37,437 nt of DNA from Mesohalobacter salilacus (GCA_003931895.1 RRZV01000096.1:1-37437), one strand, 5' to 3'; shown: positions 1-8,278, counted from the stretch's first letter. The notes: generated from the letters alone by a model not told the origin. Program-made: numbers and translations.

Positions 1-70
1 ATCATCATTCCAAAATCATCATTCCAAAATCATCATTCCAAAATCATCATTCCAAAATCATCAATCCTAA
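1..70. repeat. 14-bp tandem repeat array at the window edge
   Basis: Four perfect head-to-tail copies of the 14-mer ATCATCATTCCAAA fill positions 1-56, and a degenerate fifth copy (ATCATCAATCCTAA) follows at 57-70. The array begins at the first base of the window, so its true length is unknown. The unit is not a multiple of three and no ORF spans it, so it is a noncoding minisatellite. It lies beyond the 3' end of the PIN toxin gene. No function can be read from it; slipped-strand copy-number variation is possible. Confidence 0.9.
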
Positions 71-154
71 ATAAATTTGAGTAAAAATACTAAAAGGAAG
101 TTAACCTAAATTGATAAGTCAATATAAAAACTTACTTGGGTAAAATTTAAGGAC

Positions 155-571
155 TCAGTTTTTAAGCGACAAAAACTCTTTAGCTGATAAAACCGGCAAT
201 TTTGAATTTTTAAAATCTTTCTTATTTCTAGTGATAATGATATCGACTTCATTTTCAATTGCAGTATAGTATTGAAGACCATCTTCAAAGTCTGTGAAGC
301 TTTCATCACTTAAAGCAAGTTCAGTAATTTTATCGTCTAAATTTAAAAGTTCTACCATAACTTTAAATTTTCTCAGTATTTCCCTACTTGTTTTAGCTGA
401 TCTCAACTTGGAAAGAATATAGTTAGTATTGGCAAATGTAAGGGTAGAAATGGCAAGTATTAATTCTTTTCTATCCGCTTGAGAAAACAAATCTGCTGCA
501 TCGGCGTAAAATTTTTCTCGTTTAGCCAAAAGGTCAATGACTATATTGGTATCTATTAAAATCCTTTTCAT
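155..571 (-). CDS. PIN-domain ribonuclease toxin (VapC-like)
   Basis: 138-residue PIN-domain protein, the usual size for a VapC-type toxin; the family cuts RNA with a Mg-dependent acidic site. The N-terminal strand carries the first catalytic Asp (ILIDTN, Asp7). Glu96-Asp97 in FEDGLQ and the C-terminal ITRNKKDF segment supply the later acidic positions. The gene follows its antitoxin with an ATGA overlap (antitoxin TGA, toxin ATG), the classic sign of translational coupling in type II toxin-antitoxin operons. The RNA target cannot be predicted. Family assignment is firm; toxicity is inferred from family and operon layout. Confidence 0.88.
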   Translation of the reverse strand: MKRILIDTNIVIDLLAKREKFYADAADLFSQADRKELILAISTLTFANTNYILSKLRSAKTSREILRKFKVMVELLNLDDKITELALSDESFTDFEDGLQYYTAIENEVDIIITRNKKDFKNSKLPVLSAKEFLSLKN

Positions 572-813
572 TTGTATTTTTCAATTAAATATTTGGCATA
601 TTCATCTTTTACGTCAAAATCATTATCTATAGAAATTACACCGCTGAGGCTTTTGACTAATGGTGTGATATTATTCCTGCTTCCCTTTTGCTGTGTTAAA
701 GATGCTAAATAAGATTCTATGAGTTTTGAGAGACTTGTATTGCTTTGTTTAGCGTAATTTTTAGCCATTTCAATAACGCTTTCATTTAAACTTAATGTGA
801 GTTTTTTATCCAT
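568..813 (-). CDS. Antitoxin of the PIN toxin (ribbon-helix-helix-like, DUF6364-type)
   Basis: 81-residue protein directly upstream of and overlapping the PIN toxin by 4 nt. The N-terminus reads like a ribbon-helix-helix DNA-binding fold: a short beta strand (KKLTLSLNESVIEMAK) followed by two helices, with the second region SNTSLSKLIESYL. The C-terminal part (about residues 55-81, rich in Asp, Glu, Lys and Tyr) would be the toxin-neutralising tail. Such antitoxins usually repress their own operon, and the upstream region carries repeats that could be the operator. The resemblance to DUF6364 comes from motif memory, not a search. Confidence 0.8.
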   Translation of the reverse strand: MDKKLTLSLNESVIEMAKNYAKQSNTSLSKLIESYLASLTQQKGSRNNITPLVKSLSGVISIDNDFDVKDEYAKYLIEKYK

Positions 814-820
814 AGTTCTA

Positions 821-870
821 TTTTTACGTGTAAATATATTATTTTTTTACGTAATACAAATAGTATTTGT
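821..870. promoter_or_regulatory. Putative operator of the first toxin-antitoxin operon
   Basis: The space between the antitoxin start (813) and menC (952) holds a 9-bp direct repeat TTTTTACGT at 821-829 and 844-852, 23 bp apart or about two helical turns, and a 15-bp palindrome ACAAATA-G-TATTTGT at 856-870. Paired half-sites on one DNA face suit a ribbon-helix-helix autorepressor. The minus strand of the palindrome reads TACTATTTG, one base longer than the TAnnTTTG -7 consensus, so promoter and operator may overlap. Binding is inferred. Confidence 0.45.
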
Positions 871-951
871 TAAATTTTATGAAGCATTTAAATGACAATT
901 AAAATAACATTTCGTATTAATTTGATATTTTTAAACTTTTAAAATTCACTT

Positions 952-2004
952 ATGCTGAAAGCCTTTTTTAAGCCTTACAATTTAATTTTTAAACAAGCCA
1001 GCGGAACGTCTCGTGGCATTTTAAGAGAGAAAAAAACTTATTTTTTAATCCTTGAAGATGGTCAAAATAAAGGCATTGGCGAATGTGGACTTTTTGAGGG
1101 TTTAAGCTATGATGACCGCCCTGATTACGAAGATAAACTTTCATGGGTTTGTGAGCATATTGAATTGGGTTTAGATGAATTACTAAAGCAAACCATTGAC
1201 TTCCCTTCTATACAATTTGGCTTAGAAATAGCGTTCTTGTCACTTCAAGCCAAAGACAATTTTGAATTGTTCCCTTCTAAATTTGCGCAGGGTCAAGACA
1301 AAATTGCTATCAACGGCTTAATTTGGATGGGTGAAAAGCCGTTTATGAAATCACAAATTGAAGATAAAATTCAAGAAGGGTTCCGTTGTGTAAAACTTAA
1401 AATCGGAGCGATTGATTTTGAAGAAGAATTAGCCTTATTAAAATATATAAGGCAAGAGTTTTCAGCTCAAGATATTGAATTGCGTGTCGATGCCAATGGT
1501 GCTTTTGAACCGCATCAAGCTTTAGAAAAATTAAATCGCCTGAGTGAATATGATTTACATAGCATCGAACAACCCATTAAACCCGGTCAATGGGAAACAA
1601 TGGCTGAGCTATGCAAAAAAACACCTTTAGATATTGCGCTAGATGAAGAATTAATTGGTGTGCAAAATGTAACAAAACGGCAAAACCTCTTACAAACTAT
1701 ACAGCCACAATACATTATTTTAAAACCCAGTTTGGTGGGCGGATTTGAACAGAGTAAAATGTGGATGACAATGGCAGATCAAAATCATATTGGTTATTGG
1801 ATAACCAGTGCTTTAGAAAGCAATATCGGGCTTAATGCCATAGCACAATTCACTTACAGCTTGGGTCTGAAACGACCACAAGGCTTGGGCACAGGCAGTT
1901 TGTTTACCAATAATATTAAAAGTCCTTTGGAAGTTAAAGGCGAATATTTAACTTATAATCCCAATAAAAAATGGGTTAATTTAAATAAAATCATAAGCGT
2001 CTAA
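952..2004 (+). CDS. menC: o-succinylbenzoate synthase (enolase superfamily)
   Basis: 350-residue enolase-superfamily enzyme that dehydrates SHCHC to o-succinylbenzoate in menaquinone synthesis. The expected catalytic set is visible: the Lys pair KLK (Lys148/Lys150), metal ligands Asp180 (RVDANGAF), Glu206 (IEQPI) and Asp231 (LDEELIG), and the opposite Lys258 (ILKPSLVGG). Enolase-superfamily members can be dipeptide epimerases or muconate cycloisomerases, but menE two genes downstream on the same strand decides for MenC. The gap to the next gene is 31 bp, so menC, the CPBP protease and menE could be one transcript, although 120 bp separate the last two. Confidence 0.92.
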   Translation: MLKAFFKPYNLIFKQASGTSRGILREKKTYFLILEDGQNKGIGECGLFEGLSYDDRPDYEDKLSWVCEHIELGLDELLKQTIDFPSIQFGLEIAFLSLQAKDNFELFPSKFAQGQDKIAINGLIWMGEKPFMKSQIEDKIQEGFRCVKLKIGAIDFEEELALLKYIRQEFSAQDIELRVDANGAFEPHQALEKLNRLSEYDLHSIEQPIKPGQWETMAELCKKTPLDIALDEELIGVQNVTKRQNLLQTIQPQYIILKPSLVGGFEQSKMWMTMADQNHIGYWITSALESNIGLNAIAQFTYSLGLKRPQGLGTGSLFTNNIKSPLEVKGEYLTYNPNKKWVNLNKIISV

Positions 2005-2035
2005 TAACTAAAAGCTAAAGACTAAAAACAAAAAC

Positions 2036-2995
2036 ATGAAAGGATTTATAGAACAAGCGTTTAAAGGTAACACCAATTGGGCGCTTTATCTTGTTGGTTT
2101 TTTTGTCATATTTATTATTTGGCAACTTGGCACAACTATTCAGGGTGTTTTTGTGTTTTTAAAACTTCTTAATGATGGTCTATCCACTAATGAAATCCTT
2201 ATGAAGCTTTCAGACATAAGTGTTTTGATGGGAACATTAGAATCAAATTTTAATTTTTTCCTACTATTACTCGGTTTTGTCTTTGGCTTTGGGGGGATAA
2301 TATTAGTCGTAAGGCTTTTACATAATTTAAAATTAAAAAACCTCATCACTTCCAGAGAAAAAATCGATTGGAACCGTATCGGGTTAAGTTTCGGAGTCAT
2401 TGCTGTGCTGATTTCTGGCTCAATTTTATTAGACTATAAACTCTCGCCAGAAGATTATCAATATAATTTCGAACTCAATCGATTTTTAATTTTAGCTTTA
2501 ATTGGCATTACAATGGTGCCTATTCAGACCACCTTTGAAGAATTGCTGTTTCGTGGTTACTTAATGCAAGGTTTTGGCAGTGTTTTTAAAAGTCGTGCTG
2601 TAGCTTTAATCTTAACTTCTGTTTTATTTGGTGGCTTACACGTTTTTAATCCTGAAGTAGCTAAATTGGGGTATCAAGCTTTAGTTGTTTATATCGGCAC
2701 TGGTTTTTTCTTAGGCATTATCACTTTAATGGATGAAAGTTTAGAGTTGGCTATTGGTTTTCACGCAGGCAACAATCTTTTAACGGCTTTACTATTAACT
2801 GCAGACTGGACCGCCTTTCAAACCCATTCTGTTTTTAGATATCTTGGCGAGCCTTCTTTGGTGAGCGATGTTTATATTCCTGTTTTGGTGTTTTACCCTA
2901 TTTTAATTTTCATATTTGCTAAGATTTACAAATGGAAAAACTGGAAACAAAAACTTTTTGGAAAAGTAAAATACGAACCTTCAAACGAAGTTTAA
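2036..2995 (+). CDS. CPBP-family intramembrane metalloprotease
   Basis: 319-residue polytopic membrane protein with about eight hydrophobic segments. The three CPBP (CAAX protease / bacteriocin-processing, formerly Abi) motifs are present: EExxxR at Glu168-Glu169...Arg173 (FEELLFRG), FxxxH at Phe198...His202 (FGGLH), and HxxxN around His243 (FHAGNN). These glutamates and histidines form the intramembrane metal site. The family covers Rce1-like prenyl-protein proteases and bacteriocin-immunity proteins; the bacterial substrate is usually unknown. It sits between menC and menE, which may be mere co-transcription. Confidence 0.88.
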   Translation: MKGFIEQAFKGNTNWALYLVGFFVIFIIWQLGTTIQGVFVFLKLLNDGLSTNEILMKLSDISVLMGTLESNFNFFLLLLGFVFGFGGIILVVRLLHNLKLKNLITSREKIDWNRIGLSFGVIAVLISGSILLDYKLSPEDYQYNFELNRFLILALIGITMVPIQTTFEELLFRGYLMQGFGSVFKSRAVALILTSVLFGGLHVFNPEVAKLGYQALVVYIGTGFFLGIITLMDESLELAIGFHAGNNLLTALLLTADWTAFQTHSVFRYLGEPSLVSDVYIPVLVFYPILIFIFAKIYKWKNWKQKLFGKVKYEPSNEV

Positions 2996-3115
2996 CCCAA
3001 ATTTAATAAGGGATTTAAGATTTTGTCGACTTAGCTATCAAATTTTTATTAAATTTACATTACGAGATTAAAAGTATCGTAACATAAATTTTAATTTGGT
3101 CAATACATTTTAAAT

Positions 3116-4213
3116 ATGGCAAAGCACAAATTTGAAATTCATCCCAGCTTCAAATTAAATGGCACGCATTTTTCGAGAATGCACCTTCACAAAGTTGCTT
3201 ATAGTTTTATTAAAGAAGGACAACCTTTTGAAGAGCGTGTGGGTAATTTCCTCTTAGATTGGCTAAATGAAGATTACAACGATATTAAAGTAAGAACTTC
3301 AGGCTCTACTGGAGAACCCAAAGAAATTTTTATCGGTAAACAAAAAATGGTTAATTCTGCTATAGCCACGGGTAAACATTTTAAAGTTAATGAAGAAACC
3401 AAAGCACTCATGTGTTTACCGCCTAAACACATTGGCGGGATGATGATGATGGTTCGGGCTATGACCTTGGGTTGGCATATCGATGTCGTTAAGCCGACTT
3501 CAAATCCATTAGACCAACTCTACAAAACTTATGATTTTTGTGCGATGACACCATTTCAGCTCGACAATTCTTTAAATCGATTGCATTTAATTAAAAAATT
3601 GATTGTTGGCGGCGGACATATTTCTGAAAATCTCAAACAAATGGTTCAAGGTATTCCGACTAAAGTTTACGAAACCTTTGGTATGACAGAAACCGTTTCG
3701 CATATTGCTGCAAGAAAGGTCAACAACAGAAAGTCAAACAAAACGGAACCTAAACCATTTAAAACACTACCTAATATATCTGTCGCTGCTGATGAAAATA
3801 ACCGACTGATTATTAAAGCTCCAAAATTACTAGACGAACCTTTGCTAACTCATGATATTGTAGAAATCGAAACCTATAAAAAATTCTACTGGAAAGGTCG
3901 TGCCGATAATGTCATCAATTCTGGGGGAATAAAAATACATCCTGAAGAAGTCGAAAAAAAGCTTCAAAAACTTATCACTCAACGCTTTTTTATCAGCGCC
4001 ATACCCGATGACGCACTCGGTGAAAAAGTCGTACTTTTTGTAGAACTCCCTTTCTCTGAAAAAACCATAAGTGATTTAAACGAAGCCATTCATAACATGG
4101 ATGAATTGACTAAATATGAAAAACCCAAGAAAATTTATTTAGTCGAAAAGTTTGAACAAACCCCAAGTGGTAAAGTTAACAGAAAACTTACTGTCAGTGC
4201 AGAAATGCAATAA
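3116..4213 (+). CDS. menE: o-succinylbenzoate-CoA ligase
   Basis: 365-residue ANL-superfamily adenylating enzyme that converts o-succinylbenzoate to its CoA thioester, the menaquinone step after MenC. Motifs in order: the phosphate loop TSGSTGEPK near residue 61, the A5 motif YETFGMTET, the A8 hinge motif GRADNVINSGGIKI, and the A10 lysine in TPSGKVNRK near the C-terminus. It is shorter than the proteobacterial enzyme of about 450 residues because the N-terminal domain is reduced, as I recall being normal in Bacteroidota. The pairing with menC supports the substrate assignment. Confidence 0.9.
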   Translation: MAKHKFEIHPSFKLNGTHFSRMHLHKVAYSFIKEGQPFEERVGNFLLDWLNEDYNDIKVRTSGSTGEPKEIFIGKQKMVNSAIATGKHFKVNEETKALMCLPPKHIGGMMMMVRAMTLGWHIDVVKPTSNPLDQLYKTYDFCAMTPFQLDNSLNRLHLIKKLIVGGGHISENLKQMVQGIPTKVYETFGMTETVSHIAARKVNNRKSNKTEPKPFKTLPNISVAADENNRLIIKAPKLLDEPLLTHDIVEIETYKKFYWKGRADNVINSGGIKIHPEEVEKKLQKLITQRFFISAIPDDALGEKVVLFVELPFSEKTISDLNEAIHNMDELTKYEKPKKIYLVEKFEQTPSGKVNRKLTVSAEMQ

Positions 4214-4224
4214 CTCGCCTTTTT

Positions 4225-4259
4225 AAATTTGAAGTTAGAAACCTTAGCAACTCAAATTT
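4225..4259 (+). terminator. Weak hairpin after menE
   Basis: AAATTTGAAGTT (4225-4236) pairs with AACTCAAATTT (4249-4259) with one bulged A and a 12-nt loop. Only a short T-run follows. It may end the menC-menE transcript, but the AT-rich stem makes this uncertain. Confidence 0.4.
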
Positions 4260-4402
4260 TAGTAATGGCTCTGTTTTTCATTTGAAATAAATTTTTCCCC
4301 ATTTTATATCGTACTAAAGAGCAAGTGAGTTGACCATTTGACCTCAAATCACTAAAAATTTTTAAATAAACTTAAAGTGTTTTTATTTCATGATTATTAT
4401 TC

Positions 4403-4410
4403 TATTTTTG
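4403..4410 (+). promoter_or_regulatory. pdhA promoter -7 box
   Basis: TATTTTTG matches the Bacteroidota housekeeping -7 consensus TAnnTTTG exactly. It ends 34 nt before the pdhA ATG, predicting a leader of about 28-30 nt. No convincing TTTG -33 element is seen at the usual distance. Confidence 0.55.
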
Positions 4411-4444
4411 TATTCCTGTCAAACAGATTTATATTTTTAATCCT

Positions 4445-5443
4445 ATGAAAAAAATAACCAAAAGTACTTATCTCGATTGGTATGAAAACATGCTATTTTG
4501 GAGAAAGTTTGAAGACAAATTAGCTCAAGTTTACATCCAACAAAAGGTAAGAGGATTTCTACATTTATATAATGGTCAAGAAGCTATTCTAGCTGGGGCT
4601 TGGCATGTTATGGATCACAAAAAAGACAAAATGATTACCGCTTATCGTAATCACGTGCAGCCTATTGGCATGGGTGTCGATCCTAAAAAAGTGATGGCAG
4701 AATTGTATGGAAAAGCTACCGGAACATCTCAAGGTCTGGGCGGTTCGATGCATATCTTTTCGCCTGAACACAATTTTTACGGCGGTCACGGTATTGTTGG
4801 TGGTCAAATTCCACTCGGTGCTGGTTTAGCCTTTTCAGAAAAATATTTTAATCGCGGAGGTGTTGTTTTAACATTCCTTGGTGATGGTGCTGCAAGACAA
4901 GGTTCTTTACACGAAACGCTCAATATGGCGATGACCATGAAACTGCCAGTTGTATTTTGTGTAGAAAATAATGGTTATGCTATGGGAACTTCAGTTAAAA
5001 GAACTTCTAATCATGAAGATATTTGGAAGCTCGGTTTAGGCTACGAAATGCCCTGTGGTCCTGTTGATGCCATGAAACCAGAAAAAGTAGCAGAAGCCTT
5101 AGATGAAGCTATTGAAAGAGCGCGTTCTGGTGAAGGCCCAACCTTTTTAGATTTAAAAACTTACCGTTACAGAGGACACTCCATGAGTGATGCTCAAAAA
5201 TACAGAACAAAAGAAGAGGTTGAAGAGTATCAAAAAATAGATCCTATCAACTATGTAAAAGAAATTCTTTTGGATAAGAAATATGCATCCGAAGATGATA
5301 TAAAAGACATAGATAAGCGCGTAAAAGATAAAGTTAAAGAGTGCGAAAAATTTGCTGACGAATCAGATTTTCCTGACAAAAATGTCATGTATGATGTCGT
5401 TTACGAACAAGATGATTATCCGTTTATACCTCACAAATTATAA
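4445..5443 (+). CDS. pdhA: Pyruvate dehydrogenase E1 component, alpha subunit
   Basis: 332-residue alpha subunit of the alpha2-beta2 E1 enzyme, which decarboxylates pyruvate on thiamine diphosphate and passes the acetyl group to the E2 lipoyl arm. The thiamine diphosphate motif is complete: GDG at 146-148 (FLGDGAARQG) through NN at 175-176 (CVENNGYAMGT). The phosphorylation-loop region YRYRGHSMSDA is conserved. The E1 beta gene is not next to it; pdhC follows after 6 bp. Dedicated pdhA-pdhC pairs with pdhB elsewhere are, to my knowledge, common in flavobacteria. Confidence 0.94.
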   Translation: MKKITKSTYLDWYENMLFWRKFEDKLAQVYIQQKVRGFLHLYNGQEAILAGAWHVMDHKKDKMITAYRNHVQPIGMGVDPKKVMAELYGKATGTSQGLGGSMHIFSPEHNFYGGHGIVGGQIPLGAGLAFSEKYFNRGGVVLTFLGDGAARQGSLHETLNMAMTMKLPVVFCVENNGYAMGTSVKRTSNHEDIWKLGLGYEMPCGPVDAMKPEKVAEALDEAIERARSGEGPTFLDLKTYRYRGHSMSDAQKYRTKEEVEEYQKIDPINYVKEILLDKKYASEDDIKDIDKRVKDKVKECEKFADESDFPDKNVMYDVVYEQDDYPFIPHKL

Positions 5444-5449
5444 AACATT

Positions 5450-7123
5450 ATGGCAGAAGTAGTCAATATGCCGCGTTTGAGCGATACCATGGAAGAAGGT
5501 GTTGTCGCGAAGTGGCTTAAAAAGAAAGGCGATAAAGTTGAAGAAGGCGATATCCTTGCCGAAATAGAAACCGATAAAGCAACCATGGAGTTTGAGTCAT
5601 TTTACGATGGTACACTCTTACATATTGGTATTGAAGAAGGCGATGGCGCACCCGTAGATTCACTTCTGGCTATTATTGGCGAAGAAGGAGAAGACATTTC
5701 TGATTTGATAAAAGAAGCTGAATCTAAGGAAAACTCTTCAGATCAAGACAAATCTTCTGATGACAAAAAAGACGATGACACTTCTGATGATAAAAAACAA
5801 GAAGATGATGATTCTGATGATGCTGGCGAAATTCCAGACGGCGTAGAAGTCGTTACCATGCCTCGCTTAAGCGATACTATGGAAGAAGGAACCGTTGCAT
5901 CGTGGCTTAAAAAAGAAGGCGATAAAGTTGAAGAAGGCGATATCCTTGCCGAAATAGAAACCGATAAAGCCACTATGGAATTTGAGTCTTTTTACGACGG
6001 CACGCTTCTATACATTGGTATTGAAGAAGGCGGTTCTGCTCCCGTAGATGATGTTTTAGCTATTATAGGTCCTGAAGGTACAGATGTAGATGCCGTCTTA
6101 AAAAGTATAAAAAGCGGTGATTCCTCTTCAGACAAATCTTCCAAAAAATCAACAAAATCAAAAGAAGAGTCATCTTCAAGTGATAAAAGCGAAACCTCTT
6201 CAACCGAAGCCCCAGAAACAGCTGATGGAGAGCGTGTTTTTGCTTCGCCATTAGCCCGTAATATGGCTGAAGAAAAAGGTTACGATTTAGCCAAAATAAA
6301 AGGCAGCGGCGAAAATGGACGCGTGGTTAAAAAAGATATTGAAAGTTATAAACCACAAGATTCTGCACCAGCCAAAGAGTCAAAATCAGCAGAAACAAAA
6401 GTGGAGTCAAAACCCGTTGAAATCTACAAACCTGTTGGTGAAGAACAATTTGAAGAGGTTAAAAACTCTCAAATGCGTAAAACCATTGCCAAACGTTTAG
6501 CGGAGTCTAAATTTAACGCTCCCCATTATTATCTCGACATAGAAGTCGATATGGATAATGCTATGGCTTCACGTCAACAAATCAACGAGATACCAGATAC
6601 TAAAATTTCGTTTAACGATTTAGTCATCAAAGCTTCGGCGATGGCATTAAGAAAGCATCCGCAAGTCAATTCACAATGGCAAGGCGATGTCACAAAAATT
6701 GCTAAGCATATTCATATCGGTGTGGCTGTAGCTGTAGATGAAGGTCTCGTGGTTCCCGTTTTAGAATTTACCGATCAACAATCCTTGACGCAGATAGGTC
6801 AAAATGTAAAATCTCTCGCCACAAAAGCCAGAGACAAAAAACTTCAGCCTGACGAAATGGAAGGTTCAACCTTTACTGTCTCTAATTTAGGTATGTTTGG
6901 CATTACGGAATTTACAAGTATTATCAATCAGCCTAATTCAGCTATTTTATCAGTTGGTGCGATAGTTGAAAAACCTGTGGTCAAAAACGGAGAAATCGTT
7001 GTGGGTCACACTATGAAGCTAACTTTAGCCTGCGATCACAGAACGGTTGACGGCGCTACAGGAGCTAAGTTTTTACAAACCTTAAAAACTTACATTGAAA
7101 ACCCCGTCACCATGCTGGCTTAA
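5450..7123 (+). CDS. pdhC: Pyruvate dehydrogenase E2, dihydrolipoamide acetyltransferase
   Basis: 557-residue E2 core protein that transfers acetyl from lipoyl-lysine to CoA. Order: lipoyl domain 1 (about 1-78, lipoylated Lys43 in IETDKATME), an Asp/Ser/Lys linker, lipoyl domain 2 (about 131-208, Lys173 in the same motif), a second Ser-rich linker, the peripheral subunit-binding domain (about 262-297, ASPLARNMAEEKG), an Ala/Pro/Lys linker, and the C-terminal catalytic domain ending with DHRTVDG (His530, Asp534). The linkers are acidic rather than Ala/Pro-rich as in E. coli. The two lipoyl repeats share a 55-bp identical DNA stretch. A strong terminator follows. Confidence 0.95.
   Translation: MAEVVNMPRLSDTMEEGVVAKWLKKKGDKVEEGDILAEIETDKATMEFESFYDGTLLHIGIEEGDGAPVDSLLAIIGEEGEDISDLIKEAESKENSSDQDKSSDDKKDDDTSDDKKQEDDDSDDAGEIPDGVEVVTMPRLSDTMEEGTVASWLKKEGDKVEEGDILAEIETDKATMEFESFYDGTLLYIGIEEGGSAPVDDVLAIIGPEGTDVDAVLKSIKSGDSSSDKSSKKSTKSKEESSSSDKSETSSTEAPETADGERVFASPLARNMAEEKGYDLAKIKGSGENGRVVKKDIESYKPQDSAPAKESKSAETKVESKPVEIYKPVGEEQFEEVKNSQMRKTIAKRLAESKFNAPHYYLDIEVDMDNAMASRQQINEIPDTKISFNDLVIKASAMALRKHPQVNSQWQGDVTKIAKHIHIGVAVAVDEGLVVPVLEFTDQQSLTQIGQNVKSLATKARDKKLQPDEMEGSTFTVSNLGMFGITEFTSIINQPNSAILSVGAIVEKPVVKNGEIVVGHTMKLTLACDHRTVDGATGAKFLQTLKTYIENPVTMLA
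5526..5970 (+). repeat. Direct repeat encoding the two lipoyl-domain cores of pdhC
   Basis: Positions 5526-5580 and 5916-5970 are identical over 55 bp and lie 390 bp (130 codons) apart in the same frame. They cover the codons from the turn before Gly-Asp-Lys-Val through the lipoyl-lysine motif. Flanking codons for the same amino acids differ, for example GCA ACC ATG GAG against GCC ACT ATG GAA. Confidence 0.9.
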
Positions 7124-7144
7124 GTTTTCAAACTTTTATAACCT

Positions 7145-7185
7145 AAAAAACCTTCAAGATAACTACTATCATGAAGGTTTTTTTT
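7145..7185 (+). terminator. Rho-independent terminator of pdhA-pdhC
   Basis: A6CCTTCA (7145-7156) pairs over 12 bp with TGAAGGT6 (7172-7183) around a 15-nt loop, and a T-run continues to 7185. It lies 22 bp after the pdhC stop. The A-run on the 5' side means it could also stop minus-strand transcripts coming from rpoD. Confidence 0.85.
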
Positions 7186-7200
7186 GATGAATAGTATTTT

Positions 7201-7308
7201 GGGGCTTCCACTGACAAACGCAAAGCGTTGTCAGCGTCGGGCTTTCGGCAGTCGCTTTGCCTTGCTTATGGCAAGGCAAGAGCTCCAACAAAGCCTCAAT
7301 CCCTAAGC
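7201..7308. repeat. Palindromic GC-richer intergenic element, copy 1
   Basis: Noncoding block between the convergent pdhC and rpoD genes, visibly richer in G+C than its surroundings. It holds two hairpins: 7211-7234 (CTGACAA, bulged A, CGC, loop AAA, GCG, TTGTCAG) and 7257-7279 (TTGCCTTGC, loop TTATG, GCAAGGCAA). A CGGGCTTTCGG block (7238-7248) and a CAATCCCTAAGC end (7297-7308) recur in inverted orientation in the element at 15112-15236. It looks like a dispersed REP/MITE-like flavobacterial intergenic repeat. Confidence 0.6.
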
Positions 7309-7355
7309 TATGAAAAACAAAGTCAAGTGAACAAAATGAACCTCTAGCTCTTAAA

Positions 7356-8219
7356 CTATCCTAAGTAATTTTTAAGAATTCGGCTTCTGTTCGTGTGTTT
7401 AAGACGTCTTACGCCTTTTTCTTTTATTTGTCGAACACGTTCACGGGTCAAACTAAACATTTGTCCAATTTCTTCAAGCGTCATAGGTTGCTGATTATTT
7501 AATCCAAAATACAATCGAATAACATCAGCTTCTCTTGAAGTTAGCGTTTCTAAAGCGCGTTCAATTTCAGTTTGAAGCGATTCATGTAAGAGTTGCCTAT
7601 CTGGATTTGGAGACTCACCAAAGTTAAGCACATCGTACAAATTAGAATCTTCACCTTCAACCAAAGGTGCATCCATAGACAAGTGACGTCCTGAATTTTT
7701 GAGAGATTCTTTAACATCACTTATACTCATATCCAGTTCCTTAGCAATTTCATCAGGACTTGGTGGACGTTCATTATTTTGCTCTAAAAGGGCGTAGGCT
7801 TTATTAATTTTATTAATTGTACCTATCTTATTAAGTGGAAGTCTTACCACACGAGACTGCTCGGCTAAAGCTTGTAAAATAGACTGTCTAATCCACCATA
7901 CAGCATAAGAAATAAATTTAAAACCACGCGTTTCATCAAAACGTTTAGCGGCTTTAATTAATCCCAAGTTACCTTCGTTAATTAAGTCTGGCAAGGTTAA
8001 GCCTTGATTTTGATATTGTTTAGCCACAGAAACTACAAACCTTAGATTAGCATTCGTTAATTTTTCTAAAGCTTTATCATCTCCAGCTCTAATACGCTGA
8101 GCCAGTTCAACTTCTTCTTCGGCTGTAATTAAATCGACTTTACCTATTTCCTGAAGGTATTTGTCTAACGAGGCGGTTTCACGATTGGTAACCTGCTTGG
8201 TGATTTTGAGCTGTCTCAT
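7356..8219 (-). CDS. rpoD: RNA polymerase primary sigma factor (RpoD/SigA)
   Basis: 287-residue group-1-like sigma factor. It begins at region 1.2 ([16 protein letters not shown], about 17-32) with no region 1.1, the form typical of Bacteroidota. Region 2 is complete, including the -10-recognising segment [17 protein letters not shown]. Region 3 ([15 protein letters not shown]) and region 4.2 ([20 protein letters not shown]) follow. This sigma reads TAnnTTTG/TTTG promoters, matching the boxes found upstream of many genes here. Its own upstream region holds a TAACTTTG box and an imperfect hairpin in the predicted leader. Confidence 0.95.
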   Translation of the reverse strand: MRQLKITKQVTNRETASLDKYLQEIGKVDLITAEEEVELAQRIRAGDDKALEKLTNANLRFVVSVAKQYQNQGLTLPDLINEGNLGLIKAAKRFDETRGFKFISYAVWWIRQSILQALAEQSRVVRLPLNKIGTINKINKAYALLEQNNERPPSPDEIAKELDMSISDVKESLKNSGRHLSMDAPLVEGEDSNLYDVLNFGESPNPDRQLLHESLQTEIERALETLTSREADVIRLYFGLNNQQPMTLEEIGQMFSLTRERVRQIKEKGVRRLKHTNRSRILKNYLG

Positions 8220-8229
8220 CCTATTAAAA

Positions 8230-8262
8230 TTGTTTTTACATATGTTTATACGTAAAAAACAA
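8230..8262 (-). other. Inverted repeat in the predicted rpoD leader
   Basis: TTGTTTTTAC (8230-8239) is followed by GTAAAAAACAA (8252-8262), an inverted repeat with one bulged base and a 12-bp spacer. It lies between the rpoD start codon and the putative -7 box, so it would fold in the 5' leader or serve as a protein site. Function unknown. Confidence 0.4.
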
Positions 8263-8278
8263 TCTAAGGTTACATAAT

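Noticed and set aside
1-70. CRISPR array
   Set aside because: The 14-bp units are contiguous with no spacers, and no cas genes are present.
3060-3082. TTACGA/TCGTAA inverted repeat before menE, considered as an operator
   Set aside because: Arms of 6 bp with an 11-bp spacer are expected by chance in a region this AT-rich, and no regulator gene is adjacent.
5743-5973. Antisense ORF rich in Ser inside pdhC
   Set aside because: It is a shadow of the Asp/Ser linker codons on the other strand, with no start signals or recognisable product.
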